Under the pieces are notes generated by a model that made no database searches, had not been told where the DNA came from, and saw only the letters and a program-made list of their open reading frames with translations. A stretch of DNA of 64,000 bases from Stigmatella aurantiaca (GTDB taxonomy: Bacteria; Myxococcota; Myxococcia; Myxococcales; Myxococcaceae): NCBI RefSeq assembly GCF_900109545.1, contig NZ_FOAP01000031.1, positions 1 to 64,000 of the forward strand. The letters run 5' to 3'. A program made the translations under genes and the position numbers. Every line of letters starts with the position of its first letter. Positions within the stretch are counted from its first letter, which is position 1. Positions 51,850-59,492 of the stretch are shown here, piece by piece.

Positions 51850-52941
51850 TCACCCCGCCTTGCGGACCACCAGCAGGTGGAGGCAGCCCGTGTCCTCCGT
51901 GCGCACCTCGGCATGGGCCACGCCGGGCAGTCCCTCCACCAGCCGCAGCATGTCCGCCGGGGTGCGGTAGACGAGGTACCAGTCCAGCGCGCTCTCGGTG
52001 AAGTGGAGCATCGGGTTGTCCGCGTTGAAGTTGCCGAGCACCAGCAGGCCGCCCGGCGCGAGCCCCGCCCACAGCCGCGCGGTGAGGCTCCGGGCGAAGC
52101 GCTCCGTCAGGTAGTCGTACAGCCCGATGGAGTAGAGGAAGTCCTGGGAGCCGGGCTCCAGCTCGCTGCGGCTTCGCAGCAGCGCCAGCACCGAGCCGCA
52201 CCACAGGCGCAGCGCCTCCAGCCGCGTGGCGGGCAGCGCGCCCACGCGGTGGAAGTGGGCCAGCGCCGTGTCCAGCGCGCCCTGGTCCTGGTCCATCAGG
52301 GTGACGCTCTCGAAGCTCACCTCGCGCGCCACCGCCGCCAGCTCGGGCGCTGAACCCGAGGCCACGTTCATCACCCGGCGCGCCCCGCGCGCGTGCTCCT
52401 GGCGCAGCAGCGCGCTGAGCATGTCCCTCCGGTTGCGCACCGCCTGGAAGCCCGGCAAGTCCAGCGCCCACGTGTCCAGCCACAGCCCCAGCGGCGTCTC
52501 CCCCGCGGGCATGCGCCGGTAGATGGCCTCCATCATGAGGAAGTCTCCGGCGTACCCGCGCGGCTTCTCCCAGCACCGGCGCAGCACCGCGCTCTGCCAG
52601 AACAGCGGGCCCGCCTCGGTGCGAAAGCGTTGCTGGAATTCCGAGGCTCGCGTCAGACCCAGCGCTCTCTCGGTTCCACCTGCACGCCACACGTTCATCA
52701 GGAGTGCACCGAGGTGGGCACAATCCTCGGGAAGCGGTGGCTGGTGAACGCGAGGTGAGCTTGCCAGTGTCTTCAGCCAGCCGGTGAGCGTTGTTAATGT
52801 TTCAGTGAAGAGCGGTACCTTGGACAGCGAGGAGGAGTCGGAGATGGAGAACGTCAAGGGAACTCCGGTGGTGAGACATCCTACGCGCCCCCCAACCAGC
52901 CCCTCAGGAGCGGACCGAGCCGTGACACAATCGAGGGACAT
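51850..52941 (-). CDS. PhcB-like SAM-dependent methyltransferase
   Basis: The frame gives 363 residues from ATG 52941. The N-terminal 100 residues are Ser/Thr- and Leu-rich without a clear domain; WEKPRGYAGDFLMMEAIYRR (near 125) and the following helical text are the signature of PhcB-type methyltransferases that make 3-hydroxy fatty acid methyl esters. The Rossmann part begins at VMNVASGSAPELAAV (motif I variant), then VTLMDQDQGAL and GGLLVLGNFN. No other start codon lies between 52941 and an internal ATG at 52698, which would leave 282 residues. The 52941 ATG shares bases with the divergent ATG at 52940, so the true start is uncertain. Confidence 0.82.
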   Translation of the reverse strand: MSLDCVTARSAPEGLVGGRVGCLTTGVPLTFSISDSSSLSKVPLFTETLTTLTGWLKTLASSPRVHQPPLPEDCAHLGALLMNVWRAGGTERALGLTRASEFQQRFRTEAGPLFWQSAVLRRCWEKPRGYAGDFLMMEAIYRRMPAGETPLGLWLDTWALDLPGFQAVRNRRDMLSALLRQEHARGARRVMNVASGSAPELAAVAREVSFESVTLMDQDQGALDTALAHFHRVGALPATRLEALRLWCGSVLALLRSRSELEPGSQDFLYSIGLYDYLTERFARSLTARLWAGLAPGGLLVLGNFNADNPMLHFTESALDWYLVYRTPADMLRLVEGLPGVAHAEVRTEDTGCLHLLVVRKAG

Positions 52942-53542
52942 GCCTTCCCTCATTCACGCGCGGGCTGTCAAGGAGTGCCGGGAGCGGCAGGTGTTCGCTC
53001 CCGCGGGCACGACGGTCCGTGGGCTCATCTTCAACGCGGTGCTCGGGTTGGTGAGCCGTCACCAGGGCGAGGCGGCCTCGGTGGAGCTGCGCGAGCGCAT
53101 CTCGAAGAAGTCATACATCGACTTCTTCCCGTATCCGGCCTCGGACTTCCTTCAACTGCTCTACAGCGCCGCGGAGTTGCTCGCCCCGAAGCATGGGGGC
53201 TCGCTCGATGAGGCCATCCGGGCCTGTGGGGCCGCGGCCGTGTCGGGCTTCTTCCAGTCGGCCGTGGGGCGCACGCTCACCCACCTCATCGGGCGGGGCG
53301 ACCCCAAGCGGCTGTTCTCCAACGCCCCCACCGCCTACTCCACCACGGTGGGCTACGGGCAGCGCACCTACGTCAAGCTGAGCGACCGCTCCGTGCGGCT
53401 GCACTTCCTGGGGGACATGCAGCCGGTGCAGTTCCACCAGGGCGTGCTGGAGGAGGCGCTCGCGGCGGTGGGCTGCAAGGGCCGGGTGGTGGCCAGGCCG
53501 TTCTCGATGGACGAGGCCGAGTACACCATCGAGTGGGAGTGA
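52940..53542 (+). CDS. TIGR02265 (DUF2378) family myxobacterial protein
   Basis: A 200-residue protein, the usual length of the Myxococcus paralogous family TIGR02265. Conserved blocks: VRGLIFNAVLGLV, YIDFFPYPASDFLQLLYSAAELL, FFQSAVGRTLTHLIGRGDPKRLF, and VGYGQRTYVKLSDRSVRLHF, ending near EAEYTIEWE. Function is unknown; the family is restricted to myxobacteria and highly paralogous. ATG 52940 is chosen for length and a nearby GAGGGA, but in-frame starts at 52844 and 52784 would extend over the divergent gene. A hairpin at 53575-53616 ends it. Confidence 0.87.
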   Translation: MPSLIHARAVKECRERQVFAPAGTTVRGLIFNAVLGLVSRHQGEAASVELRERISKKSYIDFFPYPASDFLQLLYSAAELLAPKHGGSLDEAIRACGAAAVSGFFQSAVGRTLTHLIGRGDPKRLFSNAPTAYSTTVGYGQRTYVKLSDRSVRLHFLGDMQPVQFHQGVLEEALAAVGCKGRVVARPFSMDEAEYTIEWE

Positions 53543-53574
53543 GGGGCGGCTGGGTGCTGGCGTGGAGGGCAGGC

Positions 53575-53616
53575 GGGCGGGCGCGCGGGGACTTCTTGTG
53601 AGGGGCGCCCCCGCCC
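53575..53616 (+). terminator. Long GC-rich hairpin after the TIGR02265 gene
   Basis: GGGCGGGCGCGC (53575-53586) pairs with GCGCCCCCGCCC (53605-53616) over 12 positions with a single mismatch, leaving an 18-base loop. It begins 33 bases after the stop and ends 27 bases before the flippase ATG, separating that gene from the polysaccharide locus. Confidence 0.55.
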
Positions 53617-53642
53617 GGTAGCTTCCGCCCTTTGGGCCCTGG

Positions 53643-55157
53643 ATGAACGCGACCGCAACCCCCGAAGTGTCCTCCACCGAGGTGAAGGCCCGTGCGCAGA
53701 AGGGCATCGTCGTCCTGCTGGCACGGACCGTGGCCTCGCAAGGGCTGCGTGTCGTCAGCGCCCTGTTCCTCTCCCGCCTGCTGTTTCCCAGCGACTACGG
53801 CCTGTTTGGCATCGTGGCCTATGCCACGTCCCTGGGCGTCTTCCTCGGCGACCTGGGCCTGAGCGCCGCCCTCGTGCGCCAGCCGCACGAGCCCACCGAG
53901 GATGAGACGTCCACCATCTTCTGGTGCCACCAGGGGCTCACCGCCGCCATCGTCGCCACGGTCATCGCCCTGGCGCCCCTGCTCGTGGAGGGCTACGCCC
54001 TGGGCGCGCAGGCCCTGCCCATGGTCTATGCGATGACGCTGGGCCTGTTCTTCTCCTCCCTGCGGGTCATCCCCTTGATGATGCTGGAGCGCCAGCTGGC
54101 CTTCCCGGTCATCGCCCGCGCGGAGCTCATCGAGAATGTGGCGCAGGTGGCCACCACCATCGGGCTGGCCGCGCTGGGCGTGGGCGCGTGGTCGCTCGTG
54201 GGCGGCGGGCTGGTGCGCGGGGTGGTGGGGCTGGGCTGCATCTGGTGGGCCTCGCCGTGGAAGCCCCGGGGAAAGTTCCGGCTGGACGTCGTCCGGCGCC
54301 TGCTGGGCTATGGCCTGGGCTTTCAGCTCCCGCCGCTCGTGGGGGCCGTGGCCGCGGGCTTCATCCCGCTGGTGGTGGGGCACTTCCTGGGCAAGGAGGC
54401 CGTGGGGCTGGTGAACTGGGCCTGGGCGCTGGCCTCCACGCCGATGATGCTCAGCATCATCCTCAACCGCGTGGCCTTCCCCGCCTACTGCCGGTTGCAG
54501 GATGACCCGGCCGGCTTCGCCGAGTACCTGCGCACCTCCCTGCGGCGCCTGTCCGCCGTGCTCTGCCTGTTCATCCCCCTGGCGGTGCTCGCCGTGCCGG
54601 TGGCCGTGCCGCTCTTCTTCGGGGAGCGGTGGGTGCCCGCGGTGCCGCTCGTCCAGTGGTTCAGCCTGGAGTGCGTGCTCACCACGCTCACCGGCCTGCT
54701 CGCCACCGCGCAGAACGCGGGGGGGCGCCCCTGGGAGCGGCTGGCCGTCACCGTGGGCGTGGGGCTGGCCCGCTGGTCGCTGGGCGCCTACCTCGTCTAC
54801 CGCTTTGGCCTCGCGGGCATCGGTCCCCTGGGGCTCATCGTCGGGCTGGGGGAGCTGTGGGTGACGGCGTGGCGGGTGACGCACCTCAACACTGCGCTCC
54901 GGGGGCTGGTGGCCGAGGTGGTGGAGCCCGTCGTCACGGTGAGCCTGCTGCTCCTGGGGGCCGTCGTCGCCGCGCCCTACCTCGTCCACGAGGGGCTCTG
55001 GGCCCAGGCGCTGGTGGGGGCCGCGGTGTTCGCCGGGCTCGTTCTGGTGCGCGAGCAGCTCCCGGGCCCGCTGCCCCTGGTGGCCGAATTGCGCGCCATC
55101 CTTGCCCTGGTGAACGCCCGGCGCGCTAGGGTCGCGCCCCAAGAGCCCTCGCCATGA
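53643..55157 (+). CDS. Lipid-linked oligosaccharide flippase (Wzx/polysaccharide transporter family)
   Basis: A 504-residue membrane protein with about 12-14 hydrophobic segments. The motif LFLSRLLFPSDYGLFGIVAYATSL near residue 40 and GKEAVGLVNWAWALASTPMMLSIILNRVAFPAY near 245 are typical of the MOP/Wzx-type transporters that flip undecaprenyl-linked glycans across the inner membrane. Its last four bases overlap the start of the following glycosyltransferase (ATGA), so it is first in the plus-strand run 53643-57040. The upstream hairpin isolates it. Confidence 0.92.
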   Translation: MNATATPEVSSTEVKARAQKGIVVLLARTVASQGLRVVSALFLSRLLFPSDYGLFGIVAYATSLGVFLGDLGLSAALVRQPHEPTEDETSTIFWCHQGLTAAIVATVIALAPLLVEGYALGAQALPMVYAMTLGLFFSSLRVIPLMMLERQLAFPVIARAELIENVAQVATTIGLAALGVGAWSLVGGGLVRGVVGLGCIWWASPWKPRGKFRLDVVRRLLGYGLGFQLPPLVGAVAAGFIPLVVGHFLGKEAVGLVNWAWALASTPMMLSIILNRVAFPAYCRLQDDPAGFAEYLRTSLRRLSAVLCLFIPLAVLAVPVAVPLFFGERWVPAVPLVQWFSLECVLTTLTGLLATAQNAGGRPWERLAVTVGVGLARWSLGAYLVYRFGLAGIGPLGLIVGLGELWVTAWRVTHLNTALRGLVAEVVEPVVTVSLLLLGAVVAAPYLVHEGLWAQALVGAAVFAGLVLVREQLPGPLPLVAELRAILALVNARRARVAPQEPSP

Positions 55158-56107
55158 CGAAGCCGGACCTCATCATCTCCATCGTCAACCACAGCAACCC
55201 CGAGTTGCTGCATGACTGCCTGCGCACGCTGTTCCAGACGACCCAGGCCTGCACCTTCGAGGTGTGGGTGGTGGACAACGCCACGGACGGGCGGGGCGTG
55301 GAGGCCATGCGCCGGGACTTTCCCCAGGTGCGCTGGCTCTTCAACACCTCGCGCAAGGGCTTCTCCGCCAACCACAACCAGGTCCTCTCCCAGGCGCAGG
55401 GCCGCTACTTCTGCATCTTCAACGACGACACCCTCGTGCACGAGGGCGCCTTCGACACGCTCGTGCGCTTCATGGACGACAACCCCCGCGTGGGCATGGC
55501 CGGCGCCCGGCTGCTCAACGCGGACGGTACGCCCCAGGACTGCGTCTTCCGGCAGATGGGGCTCTCCACCGCGCTCTTCGACATCTGCTTCCTGCCGCGC
55601 CCGCTGCACTTCCTCAAGGCGCTGCACATCGACCCGGCGCAGTACGGCAACGCGGAGGCCCGGGTGAGCTGGGTGCTGGGCGCGTGCATCATCGTGCGCG
55701 AGCAGACGCTGGCCGAGGTGGGGCTGCTGGACGAGAAGCTCGCGCCCCTGGGGAACACCGAGGACACCGACTGGTGTGTCCGGGCGTGGAAGGCCGGCTG
55801 GGAGGTGGCCTTCTGCCCCGAGGCCGTCATCACCCATCTGACGAGCCGCTCGTTCCGCCCGTCCGCGAAGGGGCATGACCGCGTGCGCGTGGAGCTGTGG
55901 CGCACGCGCCTGGCCTACTTCCGCAAGCACCATGGGCGGCTGCACGAGCAGCTCATGCGGCTCATCCTCGTGGGCACCCTGCCGTGGAACTCGGCGGTGC
56001 TCACCCAGTCCCTGCTGCGGCGGCGGTTGAGCCTCGCGGAGTACCAGCGGCAGCTGTCCACCTTCGTGCGCATCTCCGAGATGGGGCTGCGCGCCCGGGT
56101 GGGGTAG
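55154..56107 (+). CDS. Glycosyltransferase family 2 (rhamnosyltransferase-like)
   Basis: A 317-residue GT-A enzyme. IISIVNHSNPELLHDCLRTL opens the fold, WVVDNATDG is the nucleotide-binding strand, FNDDTLVHEGAF has the metal-binding D-x-D equivalent (DDT), and NTEDTDWCVRAWKAGW holds the catalytic base region. This layout matches rhamnosyl/hexosyltransferases of surface polysaccharides. It is coupled to the flippase by ATGA overlap and followed after six bases by another GT2. Confidence 0.93.
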   Translation: MTKPDLIISIVNHSNPELLHDCLRTLFQTTQACTFEVWVVDNATDGRGVEAMRRDFPQVRWLFNTSRKGFSANHNQVLSQAQGRYFCIFNDDTLVHEGAFDTLVRFMDDNPRVGMAGARLLNADGTPQDCVFRQMGLSTALFDICFLPRPLHFLKALHIDPAQYGNAEARVSWVLGACIIVREQTLAEVGLLDEKLAPLGNTEDTDWCVRAWKAGWEVAFCPEAVITHLTSRSFRPSAKGHDRVRVELWRTRLAYFRKHHGRLHEQLMRLILVGTLPWNSAVLTQSLLRRRLSLAEYQRQLSTFVRISEMGLRARVG

Positions 56108-56113
56108 CCGGCC

Positions 56114-57040
56114 ATGCCCTTCTTCTCCGTCATCATCCCCACGTACAACCGCGCCCAGCTCCTGGAGCGGACGCTCGAATCCGTCTTCGCGCAGGCGTTC
56201 ACCGACTACGAGGTGCTCGTCGTCGATGATGGCTCCACGGACGGCACCGAGGCGGTGCTCGCGCGCCACGAGGGGCGCGTGCGGGTGCTGCGCCAGAAGA
56301 ACCAGGGGCAGGGCGTGGCGCGCAACCTGGCCATGCAGCACGCCACGGGCACCTACGCGGTGTTCCTGGACAGTGACGACCTGTGGTTTCCGTGGACGCT
56401 CGGCACCTATCTCCAGGCCATCGACATGTACGGCGGGCCCTCGGTGGTGATGGGCACGGTGGCCTCGTTCGCGCGCGAGGAGGAACTGGCCCCGGTGACG
56501 CAGGAGCCCTTCCGGGCCTGGGCCTTCACGGACTATCTGGCGAGCGCCCCGGAGCCGTTCATCCGCACCGCGTGCGTCATCGCCGTGCGCCTGGAGGCGC
56601 TCAAGCGCGTGGGCGGGTTCACCGCCCGGCGCATCGCCTCCGAGGACCATGATCTCCTCTTCCGCCTGGGCACCGAGCCGGGCTTCGTGTGGGTGCAGGC
56701 GCCGCTGGTGGTGGGCTACCGCCAGCATGATGCCTCCTCCTCGAAGAGCCTGGAGCAGAGCCACCAGGGGCTGTGCTTCCAATTGGAGCAGGAGCAGGGC
56801 GGGCACTACCCGGGCGGGGCGGGGCGGCGCCGGGACCGGCTGACGTTCATCCTGCGGGGCGTGCGGCACGTGACGCGGTGGCTCACCGAGCACGGGCGGC
56901 CGGACCTGGCCGTGGACCTGTACCGGCGCAGCCTGGGCGTGCACCTGGAGGTGCCGCGCTGGCGCTACCTGCTGGGCTTTCCCCCTTGGATGATGGCCGC
57001 GTCGCTGCGGCGCCGGGCCCTCAGGGCGCGCGCGCGGTGA
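56114..57040 (+). CDS. Glycosyltransferase family 2
   Basis: A 308-residue GT-A enzyme with clear GT2 motifs: FSVIIPTYNRAQLLERTLESV, VLVVDDGSTDGT, FLDSDDLWFPWTL (DxD), and SEDHDLLFRL for the catalytic acidic pair. The C-terminal third is basic and amphipathic, as in membrane-associated transferases. ATG 56114 is six bases after the preceding stop. The last 20 bases overlap the convergent acyltransferase gene. Confidence 0.93.
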   Translation: MPFFSVIIPTYNRAQLLERTLESVFAQAFTDYEVLVVDDGSTDGTEAVLARHEGRVRVLRQKNQGQGVARNLAMQHATGTYAVFLDSDDLWFPWTLGTYLQAIDMYGGPSVVMGTVASFAREEELAPVTQEPFRAWAFTDYLASAPEPFIRTACVIAVRLEALKRVGGFTARRIASEDHDLLFRLGTEPGFVWVQAPLVVGYRQHDASSSKSLEQSHQGLCFQLEQEQGGHYPGGAGRRRDRLTFILRGVRHVTRWLTEHGRPDLAVDLYRRSLGVHLEVPRWRYLLGFPPWMMAASLRRRALRARAR

Positions 57041-58145
57041 CGGGCGGCCGGGAGGGCTGCTCCAGCAGCCACCCGCGCAGCTTGAGCCCCGGCTTCTCCA
57101 CCGCCTGGTACGTGGCCCACGCCACGCCCACGGTGACGCCCAGGAAGGCCAGCAGGTCCAGCCCCCAGAAGCCCAGCGAGAGGTGCGTCCGCTCGAGCAC
57201 GCGCACCACGAGCCCGTGCCACAGGTACGTCCCGTAGGACGTCACCGCCAGCATGTACACGGCCTTGCGCGCCCAGGAGGGCAGCCGCATCGCCTCCAGG
57301 CCCACCACCAGCAGGGCGAAGGCCACGCTCAGGCCGGTGAACACCCAGACCCGGGCATGTCCGTGCAGGGTGGGCCCACACAGCGCGAGCGTGGCGGCCA
57401 GCACGCCCACCCCCAGCAGCGTGCACGTGGTCTTCCACGCGGCGGGCCACTGCCGCCAGGTGGGCGCCGTGCGCGCCAGGAACACCCCGAGCGCCATGCC
57501 GTCCAGGTGCAGGTGCGTGGGCCACTGGAGGAAGGGCACCACCTCCAGCGCCGTCAGGCCCTCGGGCAAGCCGCGCGACACGAGCATCCGCCCCACCAGG
57601 CTCAGGGCGCCTGGCACCAGCCAGACCGCTGCGGGCCACCGCCGGCCGCCCAGGGCGAACGCCAGCACGGGCAGCACCAGGTAGAAGTGCTCCTCCACGC
57701 ACAGGGACCAGCTCTGCACGAAGTCGAGCAGGGGCGCGTAGTTCTGCAGGAAGAAGGCGAAGTGCCAGCCGCCCCCGGCGAAGGGCGCGCCGAAGACGAG
57801 CGGCTTGAGGAACGCGTAGGTGCCCAGCACCACGAAGTAGAGCGGCAGCGTGCGCGTCCAGCGCTTCACCCAGAACTCGCGCAGCAGTGAGCCGGTGGGC
57901 GCCTCCGGCTGGGTGGTGAAGACCTGCCGGCCGATGAGGTAGCCCGAGAGCACGAAGAACAGGTCCACCCCCATCCACCCGAAGGTGAAGGCGTGGCGCA
58001 GCCCCTCCGGGAGGGCATGCGTCACGGTCTCGGGCGCATGGAAGAGCAGCACGGGCAGGATGGCCAGGGCCCGCAGCAGGTCGAGCCCCTCCTGACGGGG
58101 ATCGGGCAACGCCGGGACGGAAGGGGAGGAGGAGGGAAGGGACAT
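57021..58145 (-). CDS. Acyltransferase 3 family (OafA/YrhL-like)
   Basis: A 374-residue protein with about ten membrane segments. LDLLRALAILPVLLFHA is the start motif with the conserved Arg and His, followed by GVDLFFVLSGYLIG and VKRWTRTLPLYF, the acceptor-binding helices; SLCVEEHFYLVLP completes the pattern. Such enzymes add acetyl or other acyl groups to polysaccharides across the inner membrane, fitting the surrounding glycan locus. ATG 58145 has only a weak site. It is divergent from the GT4 gene at 58253 by 107 bases. Confidence 0.92.
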   Translation of the reverse strand: MSLPSSSPSVPALPDPRQEGLDLLRALAILPVLLFHAPETVTHALPEGLRHAFTFGWMGVDLFFVLSGYLIGRQVFTTQPEAPTGSLLREFWVKRWTRTLPLYFVVLGTYAFLKPLVFGAPFAGGGWHFAFFLQNYAPLLDFVQSWSLCVEEHFYLVLPVLAFALGGRRWPAAVWLVPGALSLVGRMLVSRGLPEGLTALEVVPFLQWPTHLHLDGMALGVFLARTAPTWRQWPAAWKTTCTLLGVGVLAATLALCGPTLHGHARVWVFTGLSVAFALLVVGLEAMRLPSWARKAVYMLAVTSYGTYLWHGLVVRVLERTHLSLGFWGLDLLAFLGVTVGVAWATYQAVEKPGLKLRGWLLEQPSRPPVTARAP

Positions 58146-58252
58146 GGCCGGAAGCGCGCCGCAGTGTGGCCCGAACGGGCGCCCACTCAAAGCAGCCAGG
58201 AGGGGGGCCCCTCGGCGGCCATCTTCTTCCGGAGGGGTGATATGGGGGCGGC

Positions 58253-59401
58253 GTGTCCAGCCTGCGCGTCCTTCTTGGCATTCACCATCCCCTCGACCCG
58301 AACCTGGGCGCCCCGGGGGTGACGTTGGCCCTGGGGCAGGCGCTCCAGGGGCTGGGGTGTGAGGTCTCCTATTATGGATACGGCGAGGCCTTCCCCGGCG
58401 TCACCTCCCACTCCGCCCTGCACTCCCTCCGGTTCCCCTGGACCCTGAGCGCGTGGCTGGCCCGGGAGGCGCACCGCTTCGACGTGCTCGACATCACCAC
58501 GGGCGACTGCTGGCCCTGGGCCCGCGTGGGGCGTCCGGGCGCGCGGCGCCGCCAGGCCCTGGTCACCCGCAGCCATGGCCTGGAGCACCTCGTCTCCGAG
58601 CAGCTCCGCGCGGACGTGCGCGCGGGCCGGGCCCAGGTGAGCTGGAAGTACCCGCTCTACCATGGGGGTTTTCGCCTCTGGGAGGTGCGCGAGTCCCTGC
58701 GGCTCGCCGACCATGCCGTGCTCCTCAACCCCCAGGACCGCGACTTCGTCCGGGACCGGCTGGGCGTGCCCGGTGAGCGCCTCTCCGTCATCCCCCACGG
58801 GCTGTCTGGGGCGTTTCTGGAGCGCCCCGCCCCCGAGCCGGGCGCCCCGGAGGGGCCCGTGCGCATCGCCTTCGTGGGCAGCTGGCTCCAGCGCAAGGGC
58901 CGCGAGGAGCTCGTCGCCGTGGCGGCCGCGTTGCGCGCCCAGGGGGTGCCGTTCTCCCTGGAGTTGCTGGGAACCGGGGCCCCCGAGGACGAGGTGCGCG
59001 GCGCGTTCTCTCCCGACGTTCGGGCCCAGGTCCGTGTGGTGCCCCGCTACCGCAACGAGGACCTGCCCGGCCTGCTCCAGGGCGCGGAAATCCTGCTCTT
59101 CCCGAGCCACGCGGAGGGCTACGGTATGGCACTCGTCGAGGCCATGGCCTGTGGGCTCGCGCCCGTGACGACCCCCGTGGGCGTGGCCCCCGAGGTGGTG
59201 CGGGATGGCCAGACGGGCCGCCTCCTGCGCGTGGGGGATGTGGCCGGGTTGACGCAGGCGGTGCGCGCCCTCGCCGAGGACCGCCCGCGCCTCTTGGCAC
59301 TGCGTCAGGCGGCGCAACGGGTAGTGAAAGGAATGACCTGGCAGCAGGCAGGCATACGCACTTTGCGTATGTACGAGCAGGCGATTTCAATGCACTCGTA
59401 A
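58253..59401 (+). CDS. Glycosyltransferase family 4 (GT-B)
   Basis: A 382-residue GT-B enzyme from GTG 58253. The N-domain opens with LGIHHPLDPNLGAPGVTLALGQAL; the C-domain has IAFVGSWLQRKGREEL, and the nucleotide-binding pair LLFPSHAEGYGMALVEAMACGLAPVTTPVG with its E-x7-E acidic residues. Activated sugar donors such as UDP- or GDP-hexose are transferred to a lipid-linked acceptor. It starts the second plus-strand run of the locus, followed by a 91-base gap to the initiating transferase. Confidence 0.93.
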   Translation: MSSLRVLLGIHHPLDPNLGAPGVTLALGQALQGLGCEVSYYGYGEAFPGVTSHSALHSLRFPWTLSAWLAREAHRFDVLDITTGDCWPWARVGRPGARRRQALVTRSHGLEHLVSEQLRADVRAGRAQVSWKYPLYHGGFRLWEVRESLRLADHAVLLNPQDRDFVRDRLGVPGERLSVIPHGLSGAFLERPAPEPGAPEGPVRIAFVGSWLQRKGREELVAVAAALRAQGVPFSLELLGTGAPEDEVRGAFSPDVRAQVRVVPRYRNEDLPGLLQGAEILLFPSHAEGYGMALVEAMACGLAPVTTPVGVAPEVVRDGQTGRLLRVGDVAGLTQAVRALAEDRPRLLALRQAAQRVVKGMTWQQAGIRTLRMYEQAISMHS

Positions 59402-59492
59402 TAAAGTAACATGCCTGGAAGGGGGGCAAGGGAGTTATGAAGGCGACATTGACGCGCCCCGTTAAACGGCCCCACGATGCGCCCCGCCTTCG

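Noticed and set aside
59459-59469. CCGTTAAACGG palindrome as a promoter element of the WecA-like gene
   Set aside because: Short and alone; no matching hexamers at proper spacing, so only mentioned under the gene.
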